From NCBI GenBank assembly GCA_027886185.1, contig WOAB01000093.1, positions 6,448,001-6,512,000 on the forward strand: 64,000 bases of DNA, read 5' to 3'. The stretch is from Rheum nobile. Taxonomy: Eukaryota; Streptophyta; Magnoliopsida; Caryophyllales; Polygonaceae. Shown here in pieces: positions 21,161 to 30,608 of this stretch. Below the pieces are notes generated by a model that worked only from the letters and a program-made list of their open reading frames with translations, did not search any database and was not told where the DNA came from. The stretch's first letter is position 1. Each line of letters starts with the position of its first letter. A program made the position numbers and the translations under genes.

Positions 21161-23606
21161 ATCATCTATGTTGAATCCGACCCTCACCCCGTCAAATTCC
21201 ATTGTGAGTGAACCGCTGCTCACATCAATCTTCATACCTGCCGTGTTCATGAACGACCTTCCTAGCATCACAGGGGCTGCGTGTTTATCTTGCCCCGTAT
21301 CCATCACAAAGAAGTCCGCAGGGAAGATTAACTTGTCAACTTCAACTAGAACATCCTGCACCACTCCCTTGGGATATACATAGGAACTATCCGCCAGCTG
21401 GATCACAATCCATGTCTTCTCTAACGGCCCGACCTCTAAAGATTCATAAAGTGAAAGAGGCAAACATTGATAGAGGCACCCAAATCTAACATAGCGTTTT
21501 CAAACATGGTGCCACCTATCTTGCCGGGAATAGTGAACATGCCCGGATCACTGCACTTCTTAGGTAACCGCTTTTGTAGCATAGCGGAAACGTTCTCACT
21601 GACCTGGACCTTCTTCGTTCTTTCACAGCTTGCTTTTCTTTATTTTGCACAACTCCTTCAAGAATTTGGCATAGCGAGGGATACTGTTGACAAGTTTGAG
21701 CAAAGGAATATTTACCTCGCAGTTGATGAAGGTCTCAAATAAATCTTTGTCGTTCTCCACCCTTCTGGTGTCCTTCAACGCCTCGAGAAAGGGAGCAGGA
21801 GGCTTCAACGAACTGAGCAGAGGGAAGTTGGGGCGCACATAGTCATCGTGTATAACTTCGACATCGTCAGAGGCTCCAGGGACTTTTCCGCGGTCGCGGA
21901 CTTCCTCTCCGCGGTCGCGGAAATCTTCAATCATGTTCTCTTCAGCATAGACTTTTCCGCGATCGCGGAAATCTGTCCGCGGTCGCGAAAAAGCGTCGAT
22001 TTTTTCTTCATCCCTAGAAACAAATCCGCGATCGCGGCTTTCTTCTCCGCGGTCGCGAAAAACCTTCTGTTGAGCTCGACCTTCCTCCACGTGTGTTCCG
22101 CTCTTTAGCATCATGGCACATACGTTCTCCCTCGGGTTTACTACCGTTTGAGATAGTAGTTTTCCCGAATCCCGGGCTTCCAGCTTGCTCACTGCTATGG
22201 AGATTTGCCCCACTTGCTTCTCGAGGTTCTGAATACTAGACCGCATCTCTTGATTTTGCTGGACCATGATGTCGGCCAACGTTGTTATATGTTGTGCGAG
22301 AGTCTCCTGGTGCTTGACCACTGCTTGAATTTGTTGGGCCGTAGTGCTTGCCAACGTTGAGACGCTCTGGGTGAGAGATCGGATCATGGCATTGCTGGTC
22401 ATAGATGAACTGGAGCTCTGGCCGTGGGGTCTTGGGTCATATGGAGTTCTAAATTGTTGTTGTTGACCTCCAGGCTACTGATATTATTGTGGGCGCGGTA
22501 GGAATTGTGGAGGCCTCTGTTGATACTCTTGATTTTCCTGGCCTTGAGGAGTACTCTGCTGATTTTCGTATCTCAAATTTAGGTGATCTCTCCACCCTGG
22601 ATTGTACGTGTTAGAGTACGGATCATATCTTGACCTTGAAGGGTCGTATCCTCCAATAACATTCACCTCAGCAGTGGGCTCCTACAGCATGGGACATGCA
22701 TCAGTAGGATGCATCGTGTCATAGCATATCCCACAAGACTTGATTTGCTGCTGGTCGCCCTTTATCATGCACCTCTTCATCATCTCCTTCATCTCAGCCA
22801 TCTCAGAAAGTATTAAAGCACTGGGCTGAGAGTCTGCAACCTTGACTGTTTGGGCACCCGCCCCTCTTATTGAACTGTCTTGAGCCCTCAGATAGATCAA
22901 AGAAGACCTCATATGCTTCAGCTGGCATCTTGTTCAAGATGTTTCCTCCACATGCTGCGTTCACCATTCGACGCTCCTCGTCAAGAAGTCCTCCGTACAA
23001 ATAAAGTACGAGGTCTTGGTCTGAATACCCATGGTAGGGGCAGCTAGAAGTCAGCCTCTTGAACCTCTCATAGTACTCGTACAACGACTCAGCAGCCTGC
23101 TGTTCAATGTTGCTGATGCTCCTCTTCAGGCTGTTAAGCTTGGTCGCAGAAAAGTACTTCTCCATGAAGGCTTTCGTCATCTTGGCCCATGTGTCAATGT
23201 TTCTTAGGGCCAAATAATAGAACCAATCATTGGCCGCATCCTTTAGAGAGAAAGGAAAGGCCCTCAGCTTGATCTGGTCCTCAGTAACGCCCTTTGGCTT
23301 CATGCTGGTGCAGACGACATGAAACTCAGAAAGATTTTTATTGGGGTTTTCTCTACTCATCCCATGGAAGTGGGGGAGTAAGTAGATTAATCCGGACTTC
23401 AGCTCGAAATTTACTACATCCGCCAGCTCAGGGAATTGCACAGCCAGTGGTTGCTGTTGCAGATTTGGGGCAGTCAACTGCCTCAACGTGGGTGCGTCAG
23501 CCATCTCTAGTTGTGTACGGGCTGCTACACGACTTTTGGAAATTGTTCTCTCAATCTCTGAATCAAAATCTAACAATGGAATGTCAGTATCACGGGTGTG
23601 GACCAT
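21161..23606 (-). pseudogene. Element C gag-protease, broken (and split by D)
   Basis: The likely start is the ATG at 23606 (MVHTRDTDIPLL). It encodes LRQLTAPNLQQQPLAV, the capsid core (NDWFYYLALRNIDTW, TSSCPYHGYSDQDLVLYLYGG, ACGGNILNKMPAEA), a zinc-knuckle-like CGICYDTMHPTDACP, a Tyr/Gln-rich stretch, the VNPRENVCAMML motif, a linker with RDRG repeats, and a protease with LDLGASI and APVMLGRSFM. Lesions: frameshift near 22850, stops near 22680 and 22480, a frame break near 21620 and a one-base loss near 21466 just after LDLGASIN. The C-terminus continues at 12679-12591. No pol follows. Confidence 0.85.
21888..22058. repeat. GC inverted-repeat doublets inside element C coding linker
   Basis: Six CCGCGGTCGCGG / CCGCGATCGCGG motifs start at 21888, 21909, 21957, 21977, 22026 and 22047. 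Offsets are 21, 20 and 21 bp and the doublet period is 69 bp. This is the same three-doublet layout as in the C LTR. The copy at 21955-21970 is a perfect 16-bp palindrome. They encode the repeated RDRG peptide. Confidence 0.88.
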
Positions 23607-23621
23607 AAAATAGGTCCACAT
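23596..23621 (-). promoter_or_regulatory. Leader hairpin of element C
   Basis: In element sense the arms are ATGTGGACC and GGTCCACAC (8 of 9 pairs) with loop TATTTTAT. It is homologous to the perfect hairpins of B and F. The gag start ATG falls at the loop/3'-arm boundary. Confidence 0.6.
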
Positions 23622-23666
23622 AGAAATTGACACACAAACACACACAAAGAAAAATCAAAACCTGCC

Positions 23667-24072
23667 TCCCCGGCAACTAGGGGTATTCAAAATCGGCCCG
23701 GACCGGACCGGTGAAATTCCGGTCCGGTCTCCGGTCCAAGGTTTTCCCTTAATCCGGTTCCGGTCCGGTCCAAACCCGGAAAAAATCCGGTCCGGACCAG
23801 TGGACCGGATTTTTAATTTTTTTTAATTTATATGTTTTTTTTGGAGATTTATATGTATTTTTTTTAATTTAATAAGTTAGGAGTATATATGTTTTATAGA
23901 TTTTAAATAAGAATTAAATTATTATTTTTTTAAAAATAAAGTCCGGTCTTAGACCGGACCGGAACTGGACCGGACCGGACCTATTCGGTCTGGTTCGGTC
24001 TCCGGTCCACCATTTTCAAAATATCCGGTCCGGTCTGGATCGGATGAACACCCCTACCGGCAACGACGCCAA
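23667..24072 (-). promoter_or_regulatory. Primer-binding site of element C, split by a hAT insertion
   Basis: TCCCCGGCAAC (23667-23677) is followed by a 379-bp hAT element and then the duplicated CCGGCAAC plus GACGCCA (24057-24071). Excision of the hAT and one TSD copy would restore a tRNA-Asp site with one mismatch. As it stands the copy cannot be primed normally. Confidence 0.88.
23678..24056. mobile_element. Non-autonomous hAT element, 379 bp
   Basis: Terminal inverted repeats TAGGGGTATTCA and TGAACACCCCTA (one mismatch). A perfect 8-bp TSD, CCGGCAAC, lies at 23670-23677 and 24057-24064. Both ends are rich in CCGGTCCGGAC-type repeats around an AT-rich core. No transposase. Confidence 0.92.
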
Positions 24073-24074
24073 TT

Positions 24075-25475
24075 TGACAGGGGCTAAAGTCGTGATGCCC
24101 AATCAAAGTAAATCCTTAAAAACCTAACTTAGTAGAATAGGCAAACAAGGGTCGAATCCCACAGGGAGAAGTTATCTTTCTAAGTGCACAAGTGTATGTC
24201 AAAGTAACAAAGGGGGGTTTGTTGGTTGGTTGATTGCAAATAAACAAAGTAAGTAAAACAAGGGTTGTAATCAATTGGGGAAAAGTACTTAGCCAGACAA
24301 ATATCCACCATTCATTCGATTGATTGATCCTAGATTATCTCTATTCATTCCTATGAATATTCCTGTCCCTATTCTGAAATAGTTACCAGTCTAACCAGTC
24401 CTAATAACCCTAACTATTAAACAATCAAGAGACCCTCAAGATTTAATCTAACAGCAGCAGGAAGCATAAGAATTAACCAGGATACATGCAACACCACGAC
24501 TCGCAGCATTCAACACATAATCAATTCTCTTTCATAATAAACTAGTCCAACCAGTCCTAGAATATCATGTTTTTCTACACAAGATAAGGGATTTCAACCC
24601 GAAATATCCAAACCCTAGCAATAGACAATTACTAATATAGACTAGGTGATCAATCCAGTCAAATCAATAATAATCAATAGGAATAAGCTCAAGAGAAAAG
24701 ATATAATCAAAGGAATAGGAATAGAATTATAATCTCACAACCATATATCAAATGAAGGCTTCAATCGTCGGACTAAGCAAAGGGTGCTTAGTTCTTCATA
24801 GTCTTAAAACAAAAACTCAAACGGAAAGGGAAAAAACAATACTGAATAATAGTCTGAAATCTAAGATTCTCTAAAAGGCTGCCAAGAAACTTAGGTTAAA
24901 TAACCTAGCAAACCTAAAGCTAAAGATAACAAACATAACCTAAAAGGAAATAAAATAATCAAAATAAAAGAAATAAAATAAAAGGAAATAAAATAAAATT
25001 AAAACTTCGGAAGAAAATCCTCACCGCGCACTAATGATGGGATTTCCGCGACCGCGGAGGAATTTCCACGACCGCGGAAAATACAATTTTGATCTTCGCT
25101 GCTCTCGACTTTTCCGCGACCGCGGCTATAGAATTCCGCGACTGCGGATCTTCGCGTTGTTGCTCTCTTTGTCTCGTGATGTTTCGCGACCGCGGCAGTG
25201 AATTCCGCGACCGCGAAAAATTTCATGTAAAGGTCTTCCAACTCCTTCTTCATCTTCCAACTCCTTCTTCATCTCTTCCTTCTTCATCTTCTCTAGTCTT
25301 CTCAGGTGGCTTTCTCCTCCGTCTTCTAAATCTTCATTTTAGCTTCTCCAAACCACCATAATCATACGTCTTCTCCTCAACTCCATACTCCACAATTGTG
25401 CTATAAACATCTCTAAATGGTACCCAAAACACCGGTAACAACTCCTAGATAAACACTACAAAGTAGCACTGATCA
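24075..25475 (-). repeat. 5' LTR of element C (1401 bp)
   Basis: Partner of 4047-5405. It is longer by small internal duplications in the poly-A/T-rich middle (about 24960-25005) and near 25240-25275 ('ccaactccttcttcatc' repeated). The GC array is retained at 25046-25216. The outer end abuts AAGAT. Confidence 0.92.
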
Positions 25476-25640
25476 AAGATCGATATAGACGTGGTTGGCA
25501 TCCCGTTGTCACTTGGGAGCAACTCGTCTATGTCATGACTAAGCACTTTGCCCCGAAGGTCTACGCATTGCACAAGCAACGTCAATCAAGACCCCACAAT
25601 GGTGCCATGAAGAGAGACCTTGTCGGGTTACAACCAGACC
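25476..25640 (+). pseudogene. Ty3 gag fragment, right half
   Basis: Continues the frame of 3927-4046 across the element C insertion with RYRRGWHPVVTWEQLVYVM and TKHFAPKVYALHKQR, then stops after GLQPDQ. It resembles the TWE..K..M...F.P..Y core of chromovirus-type gag. No further gag or pol follows in frame. Confidence 0.5.
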
Positions 25641-25945
25641 AATGAGCACATCCCCGCATCCAACGCGTCACTCGCACCAGCGCCATCGCCCCGCGTGATG
25701 ACCGCGCCAACACTTAGCGCCAAAACAACCATCATTCCAACGCCTGGTACGCCGCCCACTCCAACACCTCGCGTGACGCTCGCGCCGGTGCCCAACATGC
25801 CACTTGCTCCAACACCACGCACGCCGCTTGCTCCAACACCTTGCATTACACTCACACTAGCGCCTAGCGTACACTCTCTCTAGGACCCTGCGTGACGCTT
25901 TCGCCAACTCCCAGCGCACCGCTCACTCTAACACCCCGCATGAAA
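25640..25945 (+). repeat. Proline-rich degenerate minisatellite
   Basis: Tandem, imperfect units of about 30 bp built on 'ccaacacc.cgc.tgacgctcgc' text, encoding a run of P-T-P-R-x-x-L/T-A-P residues over about 90 codons before a stop near 25881. The bias toward Pro/Thr/Ala suggests a low-complexity linker of the decayed gag-like gene to its left. Confidence 0.55.
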
Positions 25946-26114
25946 CGCACACCAACTTGTGTCTTTCGCACGATGTCTCACTCCACCATCGTCTATAAGA
26001 AGAGGAGACAACTCAACATGTTTCACCCGCTCTCCCTCAGTCCGACCGACTTGAAATTGAGGACACTTCATTTCTAAGAAGAGGAGAATGATGGACACCG
26101 GCCAGCCCCAACAG

Positions 26115-27400
26115 TGTAACACCCCTGACTTATGTCGGTAGTGCCACACGCAGTGACCTCGGACTTAAAAGTCCAAAGCCACCCTATGCTTTAATCTGAA
26201 TAATTATGCTAAAATATAATAATAAAAAAGAGTAAATAGCGGAAGACTTGTGAAATAAAAACTTCATCTTTATTAAATTTCCTCTCATAAATTGAGGAGG
26301 CTAGTTTTACAAGAAAATATGAAATTACAATGGAAGACTTCATATTAACCTTATATACATGACTATGTGATCTATATATTATAACGTATTACATTTTTTA
26401 AGGAATTTAAAAGAATACTAAACAACTACAAAATATTACTTTGAAACACAACTTCAACTACAAGACTTCGTCTTCGATTTGTTACTTTAGGATAGTCTCA
26501 GACCAATGAATGATATGCCGTATAGGACGGAAGACACCATCTAACCATGCAAGGAAAAGAAACGGTTGGTTAGTCTAATGAAAGACTACGCAATGGTGAA
26601 AAAGGAATGGTCATGTAGTTGTATATAGTCACTACCCTTGTTTCTCGAATAAAACTCGGTAAACGATATATTACTACTATACTCTTACTGAAATAAAAGA
26701 AAAGGCATGATTCAAGAGAAGACTCCAACGGAATTGAGTCTTATGAGAATTATATGTATTTGTTTGGGAACATTAATAATCATCACACAAGATCTAACAA
26801 ACGAGTCCTTTGACTGTTTGGGTCCTCGACCAACCTCACCGCATAATGCGAATCCAGATTGGAAAGATGACTTACTTTAAACAAAAGCCCGAGCGGTTTC
26901 CACGTTGTACTTCTCGCCTGAAGGTATATTAATTATGTGCATAAAAGCACTTATCTTATTTAATTCCAAAATGTGCATTTACATTAAAGCTTTTATGGAC
27001 ATAATTAAGATACGTTTTAAAGTGCTAAAAAACATTTTTTTTAATTAAATTCAAACAACCAGGAAAAAAAGTTTGGTCCTCCAAAGGCGTGTCGCGCATT
27101 GAGTGTGCGAATGCGACACGTTGTAGAGAGAAAAATGAACATTTTGGAATTAAATAAGATAAGTGTCTTTATGCACATAATTAATATACCTTTAAGTGAG
27201 AAGTACAACGTGGAAACCGCTCGTGCTCCTATTTAAAGTAAGTCCCCTTTTCAATATGGATTCGCTTTATGCAGTGAGGTTGGTTGGAAACCCAAATAAT
27301 CGAAGGACTCGATTTTAAGATCTTGTGTGATGATTATTAATGTTCCTAAACAAATACATATATTTCCCATAAGACTCAATTCCGTTGGAGTCTTCTCTTG
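26115..27400 (-). mobile_element. Fragment of a long-LTR element (TGTAACACCCC type), rearranged
   Basis: Starts TGTAACACCCC and shares text with the LTRs at 52301 and 57213, for example the block around 26512-26600 ('gccgtataggacgga', 'ggttggttagtctaat', 'aaagacta') and the block near 26880-26960. The right part is an inverted duplication of 26713-26974. No coding sequence. The lineage (Tekay/Del-like, known for long LTRs of this start) is inference. Confidence 0.6.
26713..27400. repeat. Long inverted repeat (foldback), 262-bp arms
   Basis: Arm 26713-26974 and arm 27139-27400 are reverse complements at roughly 85-90% by eye, with a 164-bp spacer. The spacer contains a smaller inverted repeat (CGTGTCGC...GCGACACG, about 27089-27121). 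A transcript through it would fold into a long hairpin. Confidence 0.9.
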
Positions 27401-27437
27401 GGTTACTATATGATTGATTTGAAGCCTTAACGTCTAA

Positions 27438-28673
27438 TCTACTATATAATACTAAAGTAAAACTTAGCTAAGATCATATGCCGTTTTGGCATTGCCGTAC
27501 GTCATTTATTGTCACATGTCTACTCTACATCGTGCCACATCACTAAATTATATTTTTTTTTCCTATTGTTATTATATAAAATATATTAGATATGATCTTG
27601 ATTTCCTTTTCAACATATAGATTATTCACATTTGATTCTGATTTCCATATTAGATAGAATATATTAGGTATTTTTCGAATATTTTCTTTTAAGTTTTCTA
27701 TTTAATTAGTAGTCACATTCAGGGGCGGATACAAGGGGGGGGGGGGGGGCTAGGGGGTCCTGTACCCCTCCTTTCTCGCTAGCTTATTCTATATTTTAGT
27801 TGATTCATGTAAAAGATACAAAAATACTCTTGTGCTGATGGTAATTCTCTTCATTTGATAGTTTAATAGTCTCGTGTTCGAGCGGTGAGAACTTCCATCC
27901 ACTAGCTCTCCAATCTTTTATTTTCCTTCTAGAGCTGAACAAGTGCACCTTCTGTTTAAAGTTAAACGTGTACTCTCATTTTTTATTCAATACAATTAGT
28001 TTTTATTGTATATTCATTTTTTAATTATTATTAGTATTTAAAATATAGTGGGAATGAACTATTTTTTATTGACAAGATACTTAAATTAGTTAATAAACAT
28101 CATTCTAATAATATGTATTGTCTTACAATTTTTTTAACTATTATCAGTATAAAAATAGTTCGTTTTATAGTAAAAAAATGTCATAAATTACACTATACTT
28201 TATATAAATAGCTTTAGTCGATTGTAAGAAGATTATATTTGACATTAATTATAGAAAAAATATTAATTTATTTAAATTATTCGATTACAATAATTATAGT
28301 CGTCGGTTGCCTTTACTCTAATGCTTCACCGCTATATATAAGTGTGCCCCCTCTTTCAAATGTTTCTGGTTCCGCCACTGGTCACATTTAATTCAATTTT
28401 TTTAATTCATTTATTTATGGGTATAGGACTTGATTCAACATATTATGTATGTACGAAATCACATTGATCGTTGTTAATTGATTATTAGTAGTTATTTTTT
28501 TATCATCATACATATCTTAATTTCATCTATATTGTCACTAATTAGATATATTTTTCATTTATTTAATATTTTTCTAAAAAATATGAAATCGATATGTTTC
28601 TAATAATTCAAAAAATATAAATATAAATATAACACTTTATCCAAGTGCCTGCACGATATGAAAACTAAGCTAG
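27438..28673 (+). mobile_element. Candidate non-autonomous Helitron (with nested hAT)
   Basis: Starts TCTACTATATAATACTAAAG after an A and ends CTAG before a T, the Helitron insertion pattern. A short hairpin, GTGC-CT-GCAC (28645-28654), lies 15 nt before the CTAG end. Text near 27480-27540 (several short 'gtca/gccacatca' runs) is typical of plant Helitron ends. There is no Rep/helicase. A hAT element occupies 27720-28380. Confidence 0.6.
27720..28380. mobile_element. Non-autonomous hAT element, 661 bp
   Basis: Terminal repeats CAGGGGCGGA and TCCGCCACTG (one mismatch). The 8-bp TSD GTCACATT lies at 27712-27719 and 28381-28388. A 16-17 base G run follows the left end. AT-rich interior, no ORF. 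Confidence 0.92.
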
Positions 28674-29180
28674 TTGGGATAAAACTAAAATTCTAGAAAA
28701 TGATGACCTGCCACAAAGTAAACCAAAAATCATGCCTAAGGGAAACTAGAAAACTACAATTGGAAAGGCTAAAACCCAATGTTCACAAAATTATCTTTAA
28801 TTGGACAAAACGACAATATAGTAAAACAATAATTGACTTTAGGAGGCGAAATAGCCCTGAAAAATAAATGTGGGAAAAACATAGTTCTCGTAACATAATC
28901 ATAGCCGTGAGAAAAAACACACATGACGCAAAATGCCTTAACATCAAATCTCTTGAAATTGAAAGGGATAACATTTATTTTATTAACTCTATCAAAGACA
29001 TTGTCACTAACATTTGATCAACATATATTTCTTCTCGGAAGTCAACTTCAAACACATTTTAGAGAAATAAACTGTAATGCATACAAATTAACATTTTTTA
29101 ACTTTTCACCTTTTGTTCATGATTTGTAAAATAATTCATAATCATCTATAAAGATGCTTTAAGTCCTTCGTACAAAATAG
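28674..29180. other. Unassigned AT-rich sequence
   Basis: No gene, RNA or element boundary that I can support. Short open stretches here lack recognisable motifs. Confidence 0.5.
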
Positions 29181-29190
29181 GAAATCAGTC

Positions 29191-29396
29191 ACCAACATTC
29201 CGTTGATCTAGTGGTTTAGCACTAGATTTTTTTAAATGTTCTATCCAAAGGCTTCGAGTTCGATTCCTGTTGGAGACGTATATGAAAACACTGATGTTGA
29301 AAGGAATCTACCACTTCGTATGTCAAAAATATCCCGATTTGAACGTAGAGCGGCTCTATTCAATCAAACCAGACGATCAAGACAAAAAAAATATAT
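29191..29396 (+). mobile_element. tRNA-derived SINE
   Basis: A 10-bp duplication, GAAATCAGTC, flanks it (29181-29190 and 29397-29406). The left part has an A-box-like GATCTAGTGGTTTAGCA and a B-box-like GAGTTCGATTCC spaced as in RNA polymerase III promoters. The right end has an A-rich tail (GACAAAAAAAATATAT). About 206 bp. It lies a few hundred bases upstream of the PMT gene. Confidence 0.85.
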
Positions 29397-29559
29397 GAAA
29401 TCAGTCTAATTCTTTCATCGTAAACAAAAGAAAAGAAGAAGGTGACCTAATTCCTATCTACAAATAAGCAATAACAACCAAAATGGAAAGAAAAGGGGTT
29501 ATTATCTAGCTGGCTTGGCTTGTAAACTGTAACAATGTAGTTATTTCAGTAATTTGTAT

Positions 29560-29877
29560 ACTCGAGCAGCAGATCGAGAGTGGAAGAAAAACAGAAACAA
29601 AAAAGTACATCTAGGGTTTAACTATTAAAAAATCCTTTTTGTTTTTGGGTTCACTCGTCGTCGGTGGATCACAAAAACGAAAAATCTTCTCTCTTTATCT
29701 CTATTATTTCCCCTTATTGGGTGTCGTCCATAAAGATCTTCTCAGTTGCTGTCTTGCAGAAGCAGCAGCGGAAAGCGAGTTCCCCAATCTCAGATCCCAC
29801 CAATTACACCGAGTCGTAACTCGCTAACTCGTTCAAGATTCGGACTTTTGGAACTCGTCTTCATCGCCCGTGATTTG
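29560..29877 (+). other. Probable 5' UTR exon of the PMT2-like gene
   Basis: A stretch rich in CTCT/TTC runs ends at a good donor (G|GTATGT at 29877/29878). The matching acceptor TTTTGTAG ends at 30587, giving a 710-bp leader intron. The transcription start is not determinable; I see no convincing TATA box. Confidence 0.5.
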
Positions 29878-30608
29878 GTATGTTGAAGATCTCGCCATTC
29901 CTTCATCCCTTAATCAATCTGTCGCTCTCTTTAATTGCTACTCTGAGATGCTTCTTTTTCTGATCGATTCATCATTTCATTGCCCACTCAATCAGTGGTC
30001 CGTGTTCTTCATCATTCCTCTTTGTTTATTCCGCCCTCGCTTCCGTTGCCTTTTACGATCTCTGCCATTTTTTCCATGGCTGATGTGCTATCATTTCTTT
30101 TCTTGTTTGGGGAGTGGGAAAAAGAGCCCTAATTGCAGCTGATGTTGTTACTTGTAAGCGTCATAGTATCAGTGAATTGACAAACTGGCCGTTGCTACTA
30201 GATGTCTTGTACTTCTGTTTGTTTTTATTAGGTTTTTATTGTATTATTAGCATGATCTACCTTAAATTTAGCTAATCTTTGATTTACTATATCAAGCCTC
30301 AATTATCAATTTCCCCCCTTTACCCCTTACGCTAAGTTACTTTCTCAATCCTTGTAGATATTTTTTTCCTTAGTTAACTATCTTGTGGATCTTGACATCA
30401 ATTTCACGACTTTCTCTAGCTGACGTGGATCTTCACTGTGCTTGAGTAGATTCATCGATTGGTACTTTGTGGGGATATGGGAGTACATATGAAATCATGC
30501 TAATCACTGACCACCTACATAGTAGGTTTACCCCCAAATTATGCTTTGCTAGTTGTGTAAAAACTTAATAGTTTGTGAATTTTGTAGGTGGGGACTGGTT
30601 TCAGGACA

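Larger units (their letters stand above)
4047..25475 (-). mobile_element. Element C: Athila-like retrotransposon hosting nested elements
   Basis: LTRs at 4047-5405 and 24075-25475 flank the element, with a perfect 5-bp TSD AAGAT at 4042-4046 and 25476-25480. Removing elements B (7101-12590) and D (12680-21160) and two hAT insertions leaves an element of roughly 7 kb. On the minus strand this reads LTR, PBS, gag, protease, conserved post-gag hairpin, long 3' region, PPT, LTR. No RT, RNase H or integrase motif is present, so it would depend on a helper. The two LTRs differ in length (1359 and 1401 bp), so it is older than D. Confidence 0.9.

Noticed and set aside
25628..25855. Minus-strand Gly/Val-rich frame over the minisatellite
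   Set aside because: It is the mirror reading of the proline-rich repeat on the plus strand; low complexity only.
30588..30608. Upstream extension of the PMT2-like protein (GTG at 30588)
   Set aside because: The position is the first exon base after a splice acceptor and is not ATG. The ATG at 30609 gives the family-like short N-terminus before the membrane anchor.
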